Source: Leeuwenhoekiella parthenopeia
GTDB taxonomy: Bacteria; Bacteroidota; Bacteroidia; Flavobacteriales; Flavobacteriaceae
Assembly: GCF_020782115.1 (NCBI RefSeq)
Contig: NZ_JAJGMW010000005.1
Span: 1 to 64,000, forward strand
Length of the DNA: 64,000 bases
Direction: 5' to 3'
In this document: piece after piece, positions 51,213 through 60,585 of the stretch
Layout: each line of letters opens with the position of its first letter
Position numbering within the stretch: position 1 is the first letter of the stretch
Position numbers and translations under genes: made by a program
Notes under the pieces: generated by a model
Database searches by the model: none
The model's input: the letters and a program-made list of their open reading frames with translations, nothing else
What the model was told of the DNA's origin: nothing

Positions 51213-51926
51213 ATGATAAGTCGCCTCAACTTAGAGCACATTCTGTTTCTCGATATCGAGACGGTACCCCAACACGAGCAGTTTAGCGATCTGGATGAAA
51301 CCACGCAGCAGTTGTATGCTGACAAAACCGAATACCAACGCCGTGACGAGTTTACTGCCGAAGAATTTTACGAGCGTGCGGGCATCTGGGCCGAATTTGG
51401 GAAAATTGTCTGCATATCTGTAGGCTACTTTAAGATAGAAGAAGAAAAACGCAACTTTAGGACCACAACCTTTTCGGGCACCGAAAAAGAATTACTGCTT
51501 CAGTTTAAAAAACTACTCAGCGAACATTACAACAAGCCACAGCACGTACTTTGCGCCCACAACGGGAAAGAGTTTGACTTTCCGTTTATTGCCCGAAGAA
51601 TGATTGTAAATGGAATCAAGCTTCCGTTTAAACTGGATCTCTTTGGCAAAAAACCCTGGGAAATTCCGCATCTCGATACGCTCGAATTGTGGAAATTTGG
51701 CGACTACAAACACTATACGTCTCTAAAACTACTCACCAAAATTCTGGATATTCCTTCACCAAAAACAGACATTGACGGCAGCCAGGTACGCAATGTGTAT
51801 TACAAACATAAAGATATCAAACGCATAATAGAATATTGTGAGCGGGACGTGGTTGCTGTAGCCCAAATTGTGCTGCGCCTTAGGAATGAAAGCCTATTGC
51901 AGGAAAACGAAATCATCTCGGTCTGA
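51213..51926 (+). CDS. 3'-5' exonuclease, DEDDy type
   Basis: 237 residues, ribonuclease H-like exonuclease (PolB-exo-like). Catalytic acids: D and E in ILFLDIETVP, D in CAHNGKEFDFPFIARRM, and YxxxD in IIEYCERDVVAVAQ. The KHYTSLKLLTKILDIPSPKTDIDGSQV segment is typical of the predicted PolB-like group. Substrate not known; likely DNA or RNA processing. Cotranscribed with the serine hydrolase gene. Confidence 0.9.
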   Translation: MISRLNLEHILFLDIETVPQHEQFSDLDETTQQLYADKTEYQRRDEFTAEEFYERAGIWAEFGKIVCISVGYFKIEEEKRNFRTTTFSGTEKELLLQFKKLLSEHYNKPQHVLCAHNGKEFDFPFIARRMIVNGIKLPFKLDLFGKKPWEIPHLDTLELWKFGDYKHYTSLKLLTKILDIPSPKTDIDGSQVRNVYYKHKDIKRIIEYCERDVVAVAQIVLRLRNESLLQENEIISV

Positions 51927-51956
51927 TTTATACCGCATTAATTGTACATTTAAATC

Positions 51957-53645
51957 GTGAAAGACGCGCTACTACACATAAAAACCCTGAATCTTGAGTT
52001 TAAAAGCGGTAAAACCGTCAATAAAGTGCTTCAGGATGTTGATTTTTTCATCAGGAAGAATGAAATATTAGGGGTGGTCGGGGAGTCTGGTTCCGGTAAA
52101 TCGGTCACCAGTCTGGCGATTTTGGGACTACTGCCTGAGCGCATTTCGAGAATCACTTCCGGCGCAATTTATTTTGAAGGTCAAAACCTTCTGGAATATT
52201 CTCAGGATCAGCTGCGCAACCTGCGGGGCAAGGACATTTCCATGATTTTTCAGGAGCCTATGAGTTCGCTAAACCCCTCGATGAAATGCGGCAAACAGGT
52301 AACTGAAATCTTACTCAGACATACGCAAATCAGTAAATCCAACGCTAAAAACGAAGTGATTAAACTGTTTAATCAGGTTAAATTACCGCGACCCGAAGCT
52401 GTTTTTAATTCCTATCCCCACGAGATCAGCGGGGGCCAAAAGCAGCGCGTGATGATTGCGATGGCTATTGCCTGCAAGCCCAAATTACTCATCGCAGATG
52501 AACCTACAACCGCACTGGATGTTACCGTTCAAAAAGAGATCATTCTGTTGCTCAAAGAGCTGCAGCAGCAAACCGGAATGAGCATCCTCTTCATCTCGCA
52601 CGACTTATCGCTGGTGAGTGAGATCGCCGACCGGGTGATCGTGATGTATAAAGGCAAAATTGTAGAAAGTGGAAGTGCAGTTGAAATTTTCAAGAATCCC
52701 AAAGAAGATTATACCAAAGCCCTTATTTACGCCAGGCCTTCAACCACAGAGCGACTGGCAAAACTCCCTACCGTAGCCGATTTTCTGGCCAATAAACCCA
52801 TGTCACAACCTGTGACTACTGCAGAACGCAACGAGTCCCATCGTAAAATCTACGCAGGCACTCCCCTTTTGGAAATCAAAAATGTAGAAAAAGAGTATTT
52901 CAACTCGGTTTCTTTTTTTGGCAAAGCCGAAAGCGTCAAGGCAGTTAATGACGTGAGTTTTTCAATCTTTGAAGGCGAAACGCTAGGTCTGGTGGGCGAA
53001 AGCGGTTGCGGTAAATCTACCTTGGGAAACCTCATTCTTCAACTGGATAAACCCACCGCCGGAAGCATTTTTTACAAGGGAACAGATCTCACCAAATTAA
53101 GCACTACCCAATTGCGCCATTTGCGTAAGGATATACAGATCATTTTTCAGGATCCCTATTCGTCGCTTAACCCCAGGCTTACGGTGGGACGCGCCATTAC
53201 CGAAGCCATGCAGGTGCATAAGCTCTACAACTCGGCTCAGGAGCGCAAAGCCGAAGCTTTAAAATTACTGGAAGAAGTAGGTTTATTACCGGAGCATTTT
53301 GACCGTTATCCGCACGAGTTTAGCGGCGGGCAGCGTCAGCGCATAGGTATTGCGCGTACGATTGCGGTAAAACCAAAATTTATTGTGTGTGACGAGTCGG
53401 TCTCTGCGTTGGATATTTCGGTGCAGGCACAGGTGCTTAACCTGCTAAACAGCCTAAAGAACAGTTATAATTTTACCTATTTATTTATCTCCCACGATCT
53501 TGCGGTAGTCAAATACATTTCAGACCGCTTACTGGTTATGCGTGCCGGAAAATTTGAAGAAACAGGTGAGGCAGATGCTGTTTATGAAAACCCTCAAAGT
53601 GCCTATACAAAGGCGCTTATTAAAGCGATTCCTCAGGGAATCTAA
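51957..53645 (+). CDS. Double-ATPase ABC transporter protein, oligopeptide/dipeptide type, GTG start
   Basis: 562 residues with two fused ABC ATPase halves. First half: Walker A GESGSGKS (42-49), Q-loop MIFQEPMSSLNP, signature ISGGQKQRVMIAMA, Walker B LLIADEPTTALD. Second half (from about 300): Walker A GESGCGKS, IIFQDPYSSLNP, signature FSGGQRQRIGIA, FIVCDESVSALD. Each ends with the oligopeptide-type motif (NPKEDYTKALI; NPQSAYTKALI). It resembles GsiA/YejF. No permease or binding-protein gene is nearby. The frame opens with GTG at 51957; no better ATG exists. Confidence 0.95.
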   Translation: MKDALLHIKTLNLEFKSGKTVNKVLQDVDFFIRKNEILGVVGESGSGKSVTSLAILGLLPERISRITSGAIYFEGQNLLEYSQDQLRNLRGKDISMIFQEPMSSLNPSMKCGKQVTEILLRHTQISKSNAKNEVIKLFNQVKLPRPEAVFNSYPHEISGGQKQRVMIAMAIACKPKLLIADEPTTALDVTVQKEIILLLKELQQQTGMSILFISHDLSLVSEIADRVIVMYKGKIVESGSAVEIFKNPKEDYTKALIYARPSTTERLAKLPTVADFLANKPMSQPVTTAERNESHRKIYAGTPLLEIKNVEKEYFNSVSFFGKAESVKAVNDVSFSIFEGETLGLVGESGCGKSTLGNLILQLDKPTAGSIFYKGTDLTKLSTTQLRHLRKDIQIIFQDPYSSLNPRLTVGRAITEAMQVHKLYNSAQERKAEALKLLEEVGLLPEHFDRYPHEFSGGQRQRIGIARTIAVKPKFIVCDESVSALDISVQAQVLNLLNSLKNSYNFTYLFISHDLAVVKYISDRLLVMRAGKFEETGEADAVYENPQSAYTKALIKAIPQGI

Positions 53646-53835
53646 ATCATAAAAAGAAATACTTTTTTAGCGACGTAGGCTAACTTGGCAGTGGTCTTAA
53701 AAAACTCTAGTAACGAATGCTTTGTTTTGCGTAGGGATGAAATCATTATAAGGGATTTTTTGGTGGCTTCGCCAAAGGATTTGATACCTTAAAACTCGCC
53801 CGAAATTAAAATTTGTTTATTACTTCAAATACTAC
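53646..53835. other. Non-coding stretch after the ABC gene
   Basis: No ORF is supported. The only structure seen is an imperfect inverted repeat near 53756-53776 (TTTTGGTGGC - TTC - GCCAAAGG). Confidence 0.6.
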
Positions 53836-53962
53836 AAAAAAATCCGCGGGGCTCCCCCCGCGGTTTCTAACAAATCACAACATCAAAATACTCCTATTCT
53901 GAGGTTACATACACATCCGGGACTCCTCCCGAATCTGAATTTTAAGTGTTTTGAATTTGGGG
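53836..53962 (-). ncRNA. Candidate small RNA with its own promoter and terminator
   Basis: Between two gene ends on opposite strands, the minus strand shows a -7-like TACTTTAG (53975-53968), about 125 bases of sequence, then a strong terminator (CCGCGGGG - GGAG - CCCCGCGG, 53863-53844, followed by seven T on the minus strand). An internal hairpin CGGGA - GGAG - TCCCG lies at about 53915-53928. The frames are short and lack starts. The same TACTTTAGCAG string occurs in front of recA. Confidence 0.5.
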
Positions 53963-53967
53963 TTCTG

Positions 53968-53975
53968 CTAAAGTA
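53968..53975 (-). promoter_or_regulatory. -7-like element of the candidate small RNA
   Basis: Minus-strand TACTTTAGCAG, the same string as upstream of recA and close to TACTTTTGCAG before hemA. Confidence 0.4.
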
Positions 53976-54095
53976 ATTTAAAATTTATACAATAAATGTT
54001 AATTTTTAACGTTTTTAGACGTTAAAAAAGAAGCTTTTGACGCTTATTGAGTTTTAAAAAGTCGTTCAACCGACTTAATTGGCATTTGATAGCAT

Positions 54096-54120
54096 AAAAA
54101 AGGAGCCCCAACAGGCTCCT
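54096..54120 (-). terminator. Terminator of the CoA-transferase operon
   Basis: Minus-strand AGGAGCC - TGTTGG - GGCTCCT stem followed by a T run, 23 bases after the subunit B stop. The stretch from about 53976 to here is AT-rich with no feature. Confidence 0.85.
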
Positions 54121-54142
54121 TATAAACAAAGTGTTTTACTCG

Positions 54143-54799
54143 TTAGTTAAGCACCATCTCAGGTACTTCATCCGGAATTTCCAGAGCTCCTTCGGTTGCG
54201 TTTTTGATTTCTTCAACGCTTACTCCCGGGGCGCGCTCCAAAAGCTTAAATCCGTTTTTGGTTACTTCCAGCACCGCGAGATTGGTGACGATTTTAGTCA
54301 CACAGCCCACACCGGTGAGCGGCAACGTGCAACGCTTAAGCAGTTTAGATTCGCCTTCCCGATTGGTATGCATCATCGCTACAATGATATTTTCGGCACT
54401 GGCCACAAGATCCATCGCGCCTCCCATACCCTTAACCATTTTTCCCGGAATCTTCCAATTGGCAATGTCTCCATTCTCTGCCACTTCCATCGCGCCAAGA
54501 ATAGTGAGGTCAACATGTTGCCCCCTGATCATGGAGAAGCTCATCGCCGAGTCAAAGAACGATGCTCCTTTAAGCGTGGTAATGGTTTGTTTACCCGCAT
54601 TGATAAGGTCTGCGTCTTCCTCTCCTTCAAAAGGAAAGGGACCCATTCCCAGCACGCCGTTTTCACTTTGAAACTCGACTTCTATATCATCTCGTACATA
54701 ATTGGCTACCAGAGTGGGTATACCAATCCCAAGATTGACGTAAAAACCGTCTTTCACTTCCCGGGCGATGCGCTTTGCGATTCCGTTCTTGTCTAGCAT
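54143..54799 (-). CDS. scoB: 3-oxoacid CoA-transferase subunit B
   Basis: 218 residues; with subunit A it moves CoA between succinyl-CoA and a 3-oxoacid such as acetoacetate. The catalytic Glu46 is in FQSENGVLGMGPF. Other marks: DGFYVNLGIGIPTLVANY, GASFFDSAMSFSMIRGQHVDLTILGAMEV, NWKIPGKMVKGMGGAMDL. Normal length. The peroxiredoxin gene lies four bases upstream, between it and subunit A. Confidence 0.95.
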   Translation of the reverse strand: MLDKNGIAKRIAREVKDGFYVNLGIGIPTLVANYVRDDIEVEFQSENGVLGMGPFPFEGEEDADLINAGKQTITTLKGASFFDSAMSFSMIRGQHVDLTILGAMEVAENGDIANWKIPGKMVKGMGGAMDLVASAENIIVAMMHTNREGESKLLKRCTLPLTGVGCVTKIVTNLAVLEVTKNGFKLLERAPGVSVEEIKNATEGALEIPDEVPEMVLN

Positions 54800-54803
54800 A
54801 GTT

Positions 54804-55442
54804 TTATTTATTGGGCTGCGGCGTCATACGCAGATAGGGTTTAATCTCGGTATGTCCTTTTGGAAAAAACTCAGGGATTTGCTCATTGCTTACGCTGGGC
54901 GAAATCACGCAGTCATCACCATCTTTCCAGTTAGCAGGAGTGGCTACTTTGTGGTAAGCTGTCAATTGAAGCGAGTCGATCACCCGAAGAATCTCATCGA
55001 AATTACGCCCGGTTGAAGGCGGATAGGTTATCGTCAATTTGATTTTCTTATCGGGTCCTATAACAAATACAGAGCGTACGGTAGCTTTTTCGCTGGCGTT
55101 GGGATGAATCATGTCATACAATTCAGAAACTTTACGATCTTCATCACCAATGATAGGGTAATCTACCTTGGTGTTCTGAGTCTCATTGATATCTTTAATC
55201 CAGTCCAGGTGATCCTTTACACCGTCTACGCTGATTGCAATGGGCTTTACATTGCGCTTCTTAAACTCGCCGTGGTAATTTGCCACTGTACCCAATTCGG
55301 TAGTGCAAACGGGCGTATAATCGCCGGGGTGTGAAAATAAAATCCCCCAGCTGTCACCCAGCCATTCGTGAAAATGAATTGTTCCTTCGGTAGTATCTGC
55401 TGTAAAATCAGGGGCGGTATCGCCCAGTCTTAAATGTGCCAT
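54804..55442 (-). CDS. Peroxiredoxin (1-Cys, Prx6-like)
   Basis: 212 residues; reduces peroxides through Cys46 in HPGDYTPVCTTEL. The long C-terminal extension (about 160-212, with NWKDGDDCVISPSV and a TEIKPYLRMTPQP end) is typical of the Prx6 class and forms the dimer arm. No resolving CxxC partner is seen. Its placement between the two CoA-transferase subunit genes, 4 and 24 bases from them, is odd. Confidence 0.95.
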   Translation of the reverse strand: MAHLRLGDTAPDFTADTTEGTIHFHEWLGDSWGILFSHPGDYTPVCTTELGTVANYHGEFKKRNVKPIAISVDGVKDHLDWIKDINETQNTKVDYPIIGDEDRKVSELYDMIHPNASEKATVRSVFVIGPDKKIKLTITYPPSTGRNFDEILRVIDSLQLTAYHKVATPANWKDGDDCVISPSVSNEQIPEFFPKGHTEIKPYLRMTPQPNK

Positions 55443-55466
55443 ATTATATTTGGTTTTTGTTGATTC

Positions 55467-56177
55467 TTAATTTGTGGTTTCCCGTTTGCGAACGGTGCGT
55501 TGCTCAATGCGCTTCTCATAGTTTTTACCTTCAAAAATACGCTGAACAAATATCCCCGGAATGTGAATCTGATTGGGATCTAATTCTCCCGCCGGAAGCA
55601 GCTCTTCGACCTCAGCAACCGTTATTGTTGCTGCGCCACACATCACGGGATTAAAGTTACGGGCTGTACCTTTAAAAATGAGATTTCCGGCAGTATCGCC
55701 TTTCCAAGCTTTTACAAAAGCAAAGTCGGCCTTAAATGCACGTTCCAATACATACATTTTACCATCAAATTCCCGGGTTTCTTTGCCTTCGGCTACTTCG
55801 GTACCATAGCCGGCAGGAGTATAAATTGCAGGAAAACCGGCTTGCGCAGCCCGACAGCGCTCGGCCAAGGTACCTTGCGGAATGAGCTCAACATCGAGTT
55901 CACCGCTGAGCATCTGGCGTTCAAACTCGGCATTTTCGCCCACATAAGACGAAATCATTTTTTTGATCTGTTTCTTTTGAAGGAGTAAACCCAAACCGAA
56001 ATCGTCAACCCCGGCATTATTTGAAATACAGGTAAGCCCTTTTACGTTGAGCTGTACTAATCGGGCAATTGCATTTTCAGGAATTCCACTCAGGCCAAAG
56101 CCTCCCAGCATCAGGGTCATACCATCTTCAACGCCTTGAAGCGCTTCAGTAACCGAGTTTACTTTTTTTGTTATCAT
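55467..56177 (-). CDS. scoA: 3-oxoacid CoA-transferase subunit A
   Basis: 236 residues; the CoA-binding subunit. Marks: [111 protein letters not shown]-terminal basic tail ([15 protein letters not shown]) is longer than usual. First gene of the three-gene operon scoA-peroxiredoxin-scoB. Confidence 0.95.
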   Translation of the reverse strand: MITKKVNSVTEALQGVEDGMTLMLGGFGLSGIPENAIARLVQLNVKGLTCISNNAGVDDFGLGLLLQKKQIKKMISSYVGENAEFERQMLSGELDVELIPQGTLAERCRAAQAGFPAIYTPAGYGTEVAEGKETREFDGKMYVLERAFKADFAFVKAWKGDTAGNLIFKGTARNFNPVMCGAATITVAEVEELLPAGELDPNQIHIPGIFVQRIFEGKNYEKRIEQRTVRKRETTN

Positions 56178-56295
56178 TTTCTCATTTTAGAATAAGAAAA
56201 TTACAAAATACCCGGCCTAGCGCCAATCTTTTAGCAGGATTTTATAGATTTCATAAAGTTTGTTTTTCGCCTTCGCGAAAACAACTCAAAAGCTC

Positions 56296-58632
56296 TTAAA
56301 AATCGAGTTCGTCCGGTATTTCAGTCTGCTGACTTCCCCCGGCAGGTATTGAACAATCTATGCGTATCGAAAGATCTTCAGGACGCTCAAAAGCCTCCTG
56401 CGAAATCTTGAGATCCTCTTGAGAATAGCATTTTTTCATATAACTCCCCCAAATAGGTAAAGCCATAGTAGCACCCTGACCATATCTTATACCGGGAAAG
56501 TGAATCGAACGATCATCTCCTCCTACCCAAACACCTGTAACGAGATTAGGCACCATACCCATAAACCAGCCGTCACTTTGGTTTTGAGTAGTACCGGTCT
56601 TACCGGCTATGGGATTCTTAAAGGCGTAGGGATGACCGGTGATTACATTTTTATACATATAATCATTACTAGCCCCGCTTCGTAAACGAGCCCCCGAACC
56701 ATACTGCGTAACCCCTTCCATCAGGTTTACAGTAACATAAGCCGATTCTTTACTCAGCACATCCTGGGCTTTTGGAACGCTTTGGTACAAAACCGTACCG
56801 TTTTTATCAACGATAGTCGAAACAATTTGAGGTTCTACATGTACTCCTTTATTGGCAAAAGCCGAGTAAGCCGAAACCATCTCAAACAAACTCAAATCTG
56901 CAGTCCCTAAAGCGATAGAAGGTACCGAGGGAATATCCTTCGTATCTACCCCAAGTTTTTTAATGAGATCGATAACCGTATTAGGACCCACACGGTGCAT
57001 CAGTCTTGCCGAAACAGTGTTGATCGAATTTGCCAAAGCTTCTTTCAAAGTAACCATACCGCGATAACCTCCGCTTGAGTTAGCGGGACACCAGTCTCTT
57101 TGGGTGCCCATCTCACCGGCAGGAATACAATAGGGATTATCGGGAATCGTATCGCAAGGCGAAAGGTGCAACTGGTCAATCGCCGTCGCGTATAAGAACG
57201 GCTTGAAGGTAGAACCTACCTGGCGTCTTCCGGTTTTCACGTGATCATACTGAAAATGCTTATAGTCAATACCGCCCACCCAGGCTTTAACCTCTCCGGT
57301 TTGCGGCGTCATACTGAGTAAACCTGCTCTCAGGAAGCGCTTGTAATAGAGAATACTGTCGCGAGGGGTCATGATTGTATCTTTCTCTTTTGGACCATTA
57401 TCCCAGACAAAGACCCGCATATCGGTCTTTTGATTAAAAGAAGCCTTGATCTGATCTACATCAATGTCCCGCGCAGCCATTTTCCGCCAGCGGTCTGAGT
57501 TGCGCATGGCACGGTTAATAATACCTTCTTCTTCCTCTTCGCTAATGTCTCTAAACGGAGCCGTTTTATTCTTCTCGTTTTGTTTATCAAATTCCCGCTG
57601 CAGATTTTCCATATGTGCGGTAACTGCCTGCTCAGCAAAGCGCTGCATACGCGAGTCTAAAGTCGTAGTAATGACCAGACCATCCCGATAAATATTGTAA
57701 TACTCGTCGTTGCCGTCTGCATCTTTGCCTTTGGGATTTTTCTGAATCCAGTCTGCCATAAAAGCACGTAGGTATTCCCTAAAATAAGTCGCGATCCCGT
57801 CTGCGTGACCTTCAGGAGAGAAATTGATCTTCATAGGGAGCGCAATCAGGCTGTCTTTTTCGGCTTCGGTAATTCTATCGGTCTCGGCCATAAGGGCAAG
57901 CACCGTATTGCGACGCTCCAGAGACTTGTCTTTTGAAATTTCGCGATAGGGATTGAATTGTCTCGGATTTTTAAGCATCGCTGCAATAACCGCAGATTCT
58001 TCGGGACGTAATTCTATGGGCTCTTTATCAAAATAGATTTTTGAAGCCGAACGGATTCCCACTGCCTGAAACAGGAAATCCTGTTTGTTTAGGTACATGG
58101 TGATGATTTCCTCCTTGGTGTATTGGCTTTCGAGACGCGCAGCGATAATCCATTCTTTTACTTTTTGAATCACGCGTTCCAGTTTATTACTGGGCTCATC
58201 TGAAAACAGAAGTTTAGCCAGCTGCTGGGTGATCGTACTCGCTCCACCTTTTGAGCCCAAATAGGCCACAGCACGGGCGGTACCGCGCACATCGATTCCC
58301 GAATGCTCATAAAACCGGCGGTCTTCGGTAGCAACTACAGCATCAATAAGGTTTTGAGGCAGATCGTCATACTTTACCGGGGTACGGTTTTCATTATAAA
58401 ATTTACCCAGTGTTTTTCCGTCAGACGAAAGGATTTCGGTAGCGAGATTGCTTTCGGGGTTTTCGAGTTCTTCAAAGGTGGGCAATTTGCCAAAAACGCC
58501 CCAGGAAGCTAATAGAAAAACAAGTGCGAGAGCACCTAATCCTCCTAAAAACAGAATCCAAAACCCTTTGATGTATGTGCTAAAATCTGACTTCGTTTCG
58601 TTTTTTGAAACTTTCTTTTTTGGTGTCGCCAT
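56296..58632 (-). CDS. mrcA: Penicillin-binding protein 1A (bifunctional)
   Basis: 778 residues. A cytoplasmic tail and transmembrane helix (about 22-48) precede a GT51 glycosyltransferase (about 65-240, catalytic Glu103 in ATEDRRFYEHSGID) and a transpeptidase domain (about 420-730: SxxK in GSTFKPFLY, SxN in ANSINTVSARL, KTG in AGKTGTTQNQSDGWF). It polymerises and cross-links peptidoglycan at the inner membrane. Normal length. gldH lies upstream, three bases away. Confidence 0.96.
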   Translation of the reverse strand: MATPKKKVSKNETKSDFSTYIKGFWILFLGGLGALALVFLLASWGVFGKLPTFEELENPESNLATEILSSDGKTLGKFYNENRTPVKYDDLPQNLIDAVVATEDRRFYEHSGIDVRGTARAVAYLGSKGGASTITQQLAKLLFSDEPSNKLERVIQKVKEWIIAARLESQYTKEEIITMYLNKQDFLFQAVGIRSASKIYFDKEPIELRPEESAVIAAMLKNPRQFNPYREISKDKSLERRNTVLALMAETDRITEAEKDSLIALPMKINFSPEGHADGIATYFREYLRAFMADWIQKNPKGKDADGNDEYYNIYRDGLVITTTLDSRMQRFAEQAVTAHMENLQREFDKQNEKNKTAPFRDISEEEEEGIINRAMRNSDRWRKMAARDIDVDQIKASFNQKTDMRVFVWDNGPKEKDTIMTPRDSILYYKRFLRAGLLSMTPQTGEVKAWVGGIDYKHFQYDHVKTGRRQVGSTFKPFLYATAIDQLHLSPCDTIPDNPYCIPAGEMGTQRDWCPANSSGGYRGMVTLKEALANSINTVSARLMHRVGPNTVIDLIKKLGVDTKDIPSVPSIALGTADLSLFEMVSAYSAFANKGVHVEPQIVSTIVDKNGTVLYQSVPKAQDVLSKESAYVTVNLMEGVTQYGSGARLRSGASNDYMYKNVITGHPYAFKNPIAGKTGTTQNQSDGWFMGMVPNLVTGVWVGGDDRSIHFPGIRYGQGATMALPIWGSYMKKCYSQEDLKISQEAFERPEDLSIRIDCSIPAGGSQQTEIPDELDF

Positions 58633-58635
58633 GTA

Positions 58636-59118
58636 TTATTCATTTATGCGCTCTATCCGCAAACCTACATCTCTGATGCCTGAAAGTTCGGGTACAGCGT
58701 TAAGATCTCCATTGCGGCGCATCGCCTGCATTATTTTAAATTGATAGGTTCCGGCTTCATTAAACCGTATGTTTTCTTTATACCAGAGTTTGCTTTCCTT
58801 TAAATCCCCAAAACCGTCTCCCAGCCAGGTACCGTCGGGTTGCGCCATCATATACTCCAGTGTATCTGTAACTGTTTTTCCGTTGGGAAATTGCATCCGG
58901 GTAACTAAAAAGATATTGCTAAATGGGTAGGTGTTATCATTGCGCAGGGTGATAAATGCATTATAGGGTTTTAAGCTATCGGGAGCATTGAATTTAAACA
59001 CCACCGCTGAGTCGCGTTGCCAGCTGCCCGGCAATTCTTTAAACTCGTGAAATACGGCATTGTCGTCACACGAACAAAAGAGTACAAGCAAGGCAAAAAC
59101 AATAAAAAATCTAAGCAT
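58636..59118 (-). CDS. gldH: Gliding motility lipoprotein GldH
   Basis: 160 residues from the ATG at 59118 (lipoprotein signal LLVLFCSC, lipid Cys17). The family marks are NAVFHEFKELPGSWQRDSAVVF, NTYPFSNIFLVTRMQFPNGK, DTLEYMMAQPDGTWLGDGFGDLKESKLWYKENIRF, and the ending IRDVGLRIE. GldH is required for gliding motility in Flavobacterium and belongs to the motility/T9SS set. The upstream in-frame ATGs lie inside ricT and would bury the signal peptide. Overlaps ricT by eight bases. Confidence 0.93.
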   Translation of the reverse strand: MLRFFIVFALLVLFCSCDDNAVFHEFKELPGSWQRDSAVVFKFNAPDSLKPYNAFITLRNDNTYPFSNIFLVTRMQFPNGKTVTDTLEYMMAQPDGTWLGDGFGDLKESKLWYKENIRFNEAGTYQFKIMQAMRRNGDLNAVPELSGIRDVGLRIERINE

Positions 59119-60280
59119 CTTTTTTGGGACCTCGTTTGCGGTAATTCTTTTTCTTTCTGCGATTTTTAGATCGCTTTTTGTTGTTTTTAGGGGTGTCAAA
59201 GCGGGTAAGACTATCCTGCCCCACAACGTTACCAAAATCAACTTTAGTATTTGTTACCAGGTCTGCAGCATATTCTTCAAGACTGGCTACAGGCTGGTTG
59301 GCTTTATTTTTTTCAAGAATTTCGTTAGCCTGCTCGGTGGTGAGCTTGTGCCAGTTCATCCACTCGCCTTCATAGGCATACCATAAATGACCCTGAAAGA
59401 TGTCGATCTTTTGACAAACAGCCGTTCCTTTTTCGGTTTTCAACTTTTGCTCAGTTGACGGAAAGTCTTTCAAGGCATCAAGATAGGCGTCAAGTTCATA
59501 ATTTAAACAGCACTTCAGCTTCCCACATTGCCCTGCAAGTTTCTGCGGATTGAGGGATAACTGCTGATAACGCGCGGCGCTCGTCGTAACCGATCTAAAA
59601 TCGGTAAGCCAGGTAGAGCAGCAAAGCTCGCGTCCGCATGAGCCAATACCTCCTAAACGGGAAGCCTCCTGACGGAAACCTATTTGGCGCATTTCGATAC
59701 GGGTTCTGAATTCCTGCGCAAATTCTTTAATAAGTTGCCTGAAGTCAACTCGATCTTCGGCTGTATAATAAAAGGTGGCTTTAGAACCGTCACCCTGAAA
59801 CTCAATATCTGATATTTTCATCTGCAATCCTAGACGGATTGCTATTTGACGGGATTTTACCTTAATGGCATCCTCCCGGCCTTTTACTTCTTCCCAAACT
59901 TCAATATCCCGGGTATTGGCTTTTCGGTAGATTTTTTGAAAATCATCGGTATCAAAAGGCACTTTTTTCTTTTTCATCTGAATGCGCACCAGTTCACCGG
60001 TAAGGGACACGATGCCCACATCATGACCCGATGGAGCCTGTACAGCAAGAACCTCGCCTACATTAATCTGAAGCTTTTCAACATTTTTAAAAAACTCTTT
60101 CCGGCCGTTTTTAAAACGTACTTCAACAAAGTCAAACGGCTCCTGTCCTTCGGGCAAACTCATATTAGAGAGCCAGTCAAAAACCGTTAATTTATTACAA
60201 CCATCGGTACCACAGGTACCATTATTTTGACAACCACGCGGCTGACCGTTAACGGTCGTACCACAATTTCCACACGCCAT
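59111..60280 (-). CDS. ricT: RicT/PSP1-domain protein
   Basis: 389 residues. An N-terminal cysteine cluster (MACGNCGTTVNGQPRGCQ, then CGTDGCNK) precedes the PSP1 domain (about 50-270) with the usual cysteines GSCGRELCCSTWL and AGQCGKLKCCLNYE. A lysine/arginine-rich tail (KKNNKKRSKNRRKKKNYRKR) follows. In Bacillus RicT is part of an Fe-S complex affecting RNA maturation; in flavobacteria its role is not defined, but its linkage to gldH is common. Overlaps gldH by eight bases. Confidence 0.92.
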   Translation of the reverse strand: MACGNCGTTVNGQPRGCQNNGTCGTDGCNKLTVFDWLSNMSLPEGQEPFDFVEVRFKNGRKEFFKNVEKLQINVGEVLAVQAPSGHDVGIVSLTGELVRIQMKKKKVPFDTDDFQKIYRKANTRDIEVWEEVKGREDAIKVKSRQIAIRLGLQMKISDIEFQGDGSKATFYYTAEDRVDFRQLIKEFAQEFRTRIEMRQIGFRQEASRLGGIGSCGRELCCSTWLTDFRSVTTSAARYQQLSLNPQKLAGQCGKLKCCLNYELDAYLDALKDFPSTEQKLKTEKGTAVCQKIDIFQGHLWYAYEGEWMNWHKLTTEQANEILEKNKANQPVASLEEYAADLVTNTKVDFGNVVGQDSLTRFDTPKNNKKRSKNRRKKKNYRKRGPKKDA

Positions 60281-60549
60281 GAGCCCAGTATATTTAGTAA
60301 ATCTCTGCTCGTTTAAGGGCAGGATTTGATGTTTATAAACAGAATTATTCTGTTCTAATTTGCCGCTAAAGATAGCGTTTTAGCTATGCAAAAATATAGT
60401 AAATCTAAATTGCAAAAGCGCGAAAGCCGTGTACATTTTTAAGCTGCCGAGAAAACAACGGGATAAACCGGACTTAATTGAGCTGTAATCTGCATTTAAT
60501 ATGAAATCAGATTTGGGTAGGGTTTCGTATTCTTAAGAAGGCCATTCTC
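60281..60549. other. Non-coding gap between ricT and trhO
   Basis: No ORF and no clear promoter consensus could be identified; it contains the 5' region of ricT on the minus strand. GAATTATTC-type AT-rich palindromes near 60340 are the only structure seen. Confidence 0.6.
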
Positions 60550-60579
60550 AAAAAAAATCCCGAAGCTTTCACTTCGAGA
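60550..60579 (-). terminator. Terminator of trhO
   Basis: Minus-strand CGAAG - TGAAAG - CTTCG stem (with flanking TCt/gGA pairing) followed by a long T run, directly after the trhO stop. Confidence 0.85.
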
Positions 60580-60585
60580 CTGGTA

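Noticed and set aside
53894-53941. Short minus-strand reading frame NSDSGGVPDVYVTSE
   Set aside because: It ends properly in TAG but is preceded at once by a stop and has no start codon; better explained as part of the small RNA candidate.
54131-54796. 221-codon ORF antisense to scoB
   Set aside because: Mirrors the CoA-transferase subunit almost end to end; codon bias of the real gene keeps this frame open.
59119-59241. Upstream start extending gldH by 41 residues
   Set aside because: Would place the lipoprotein signal peptide internally and lies wholly in ricT.
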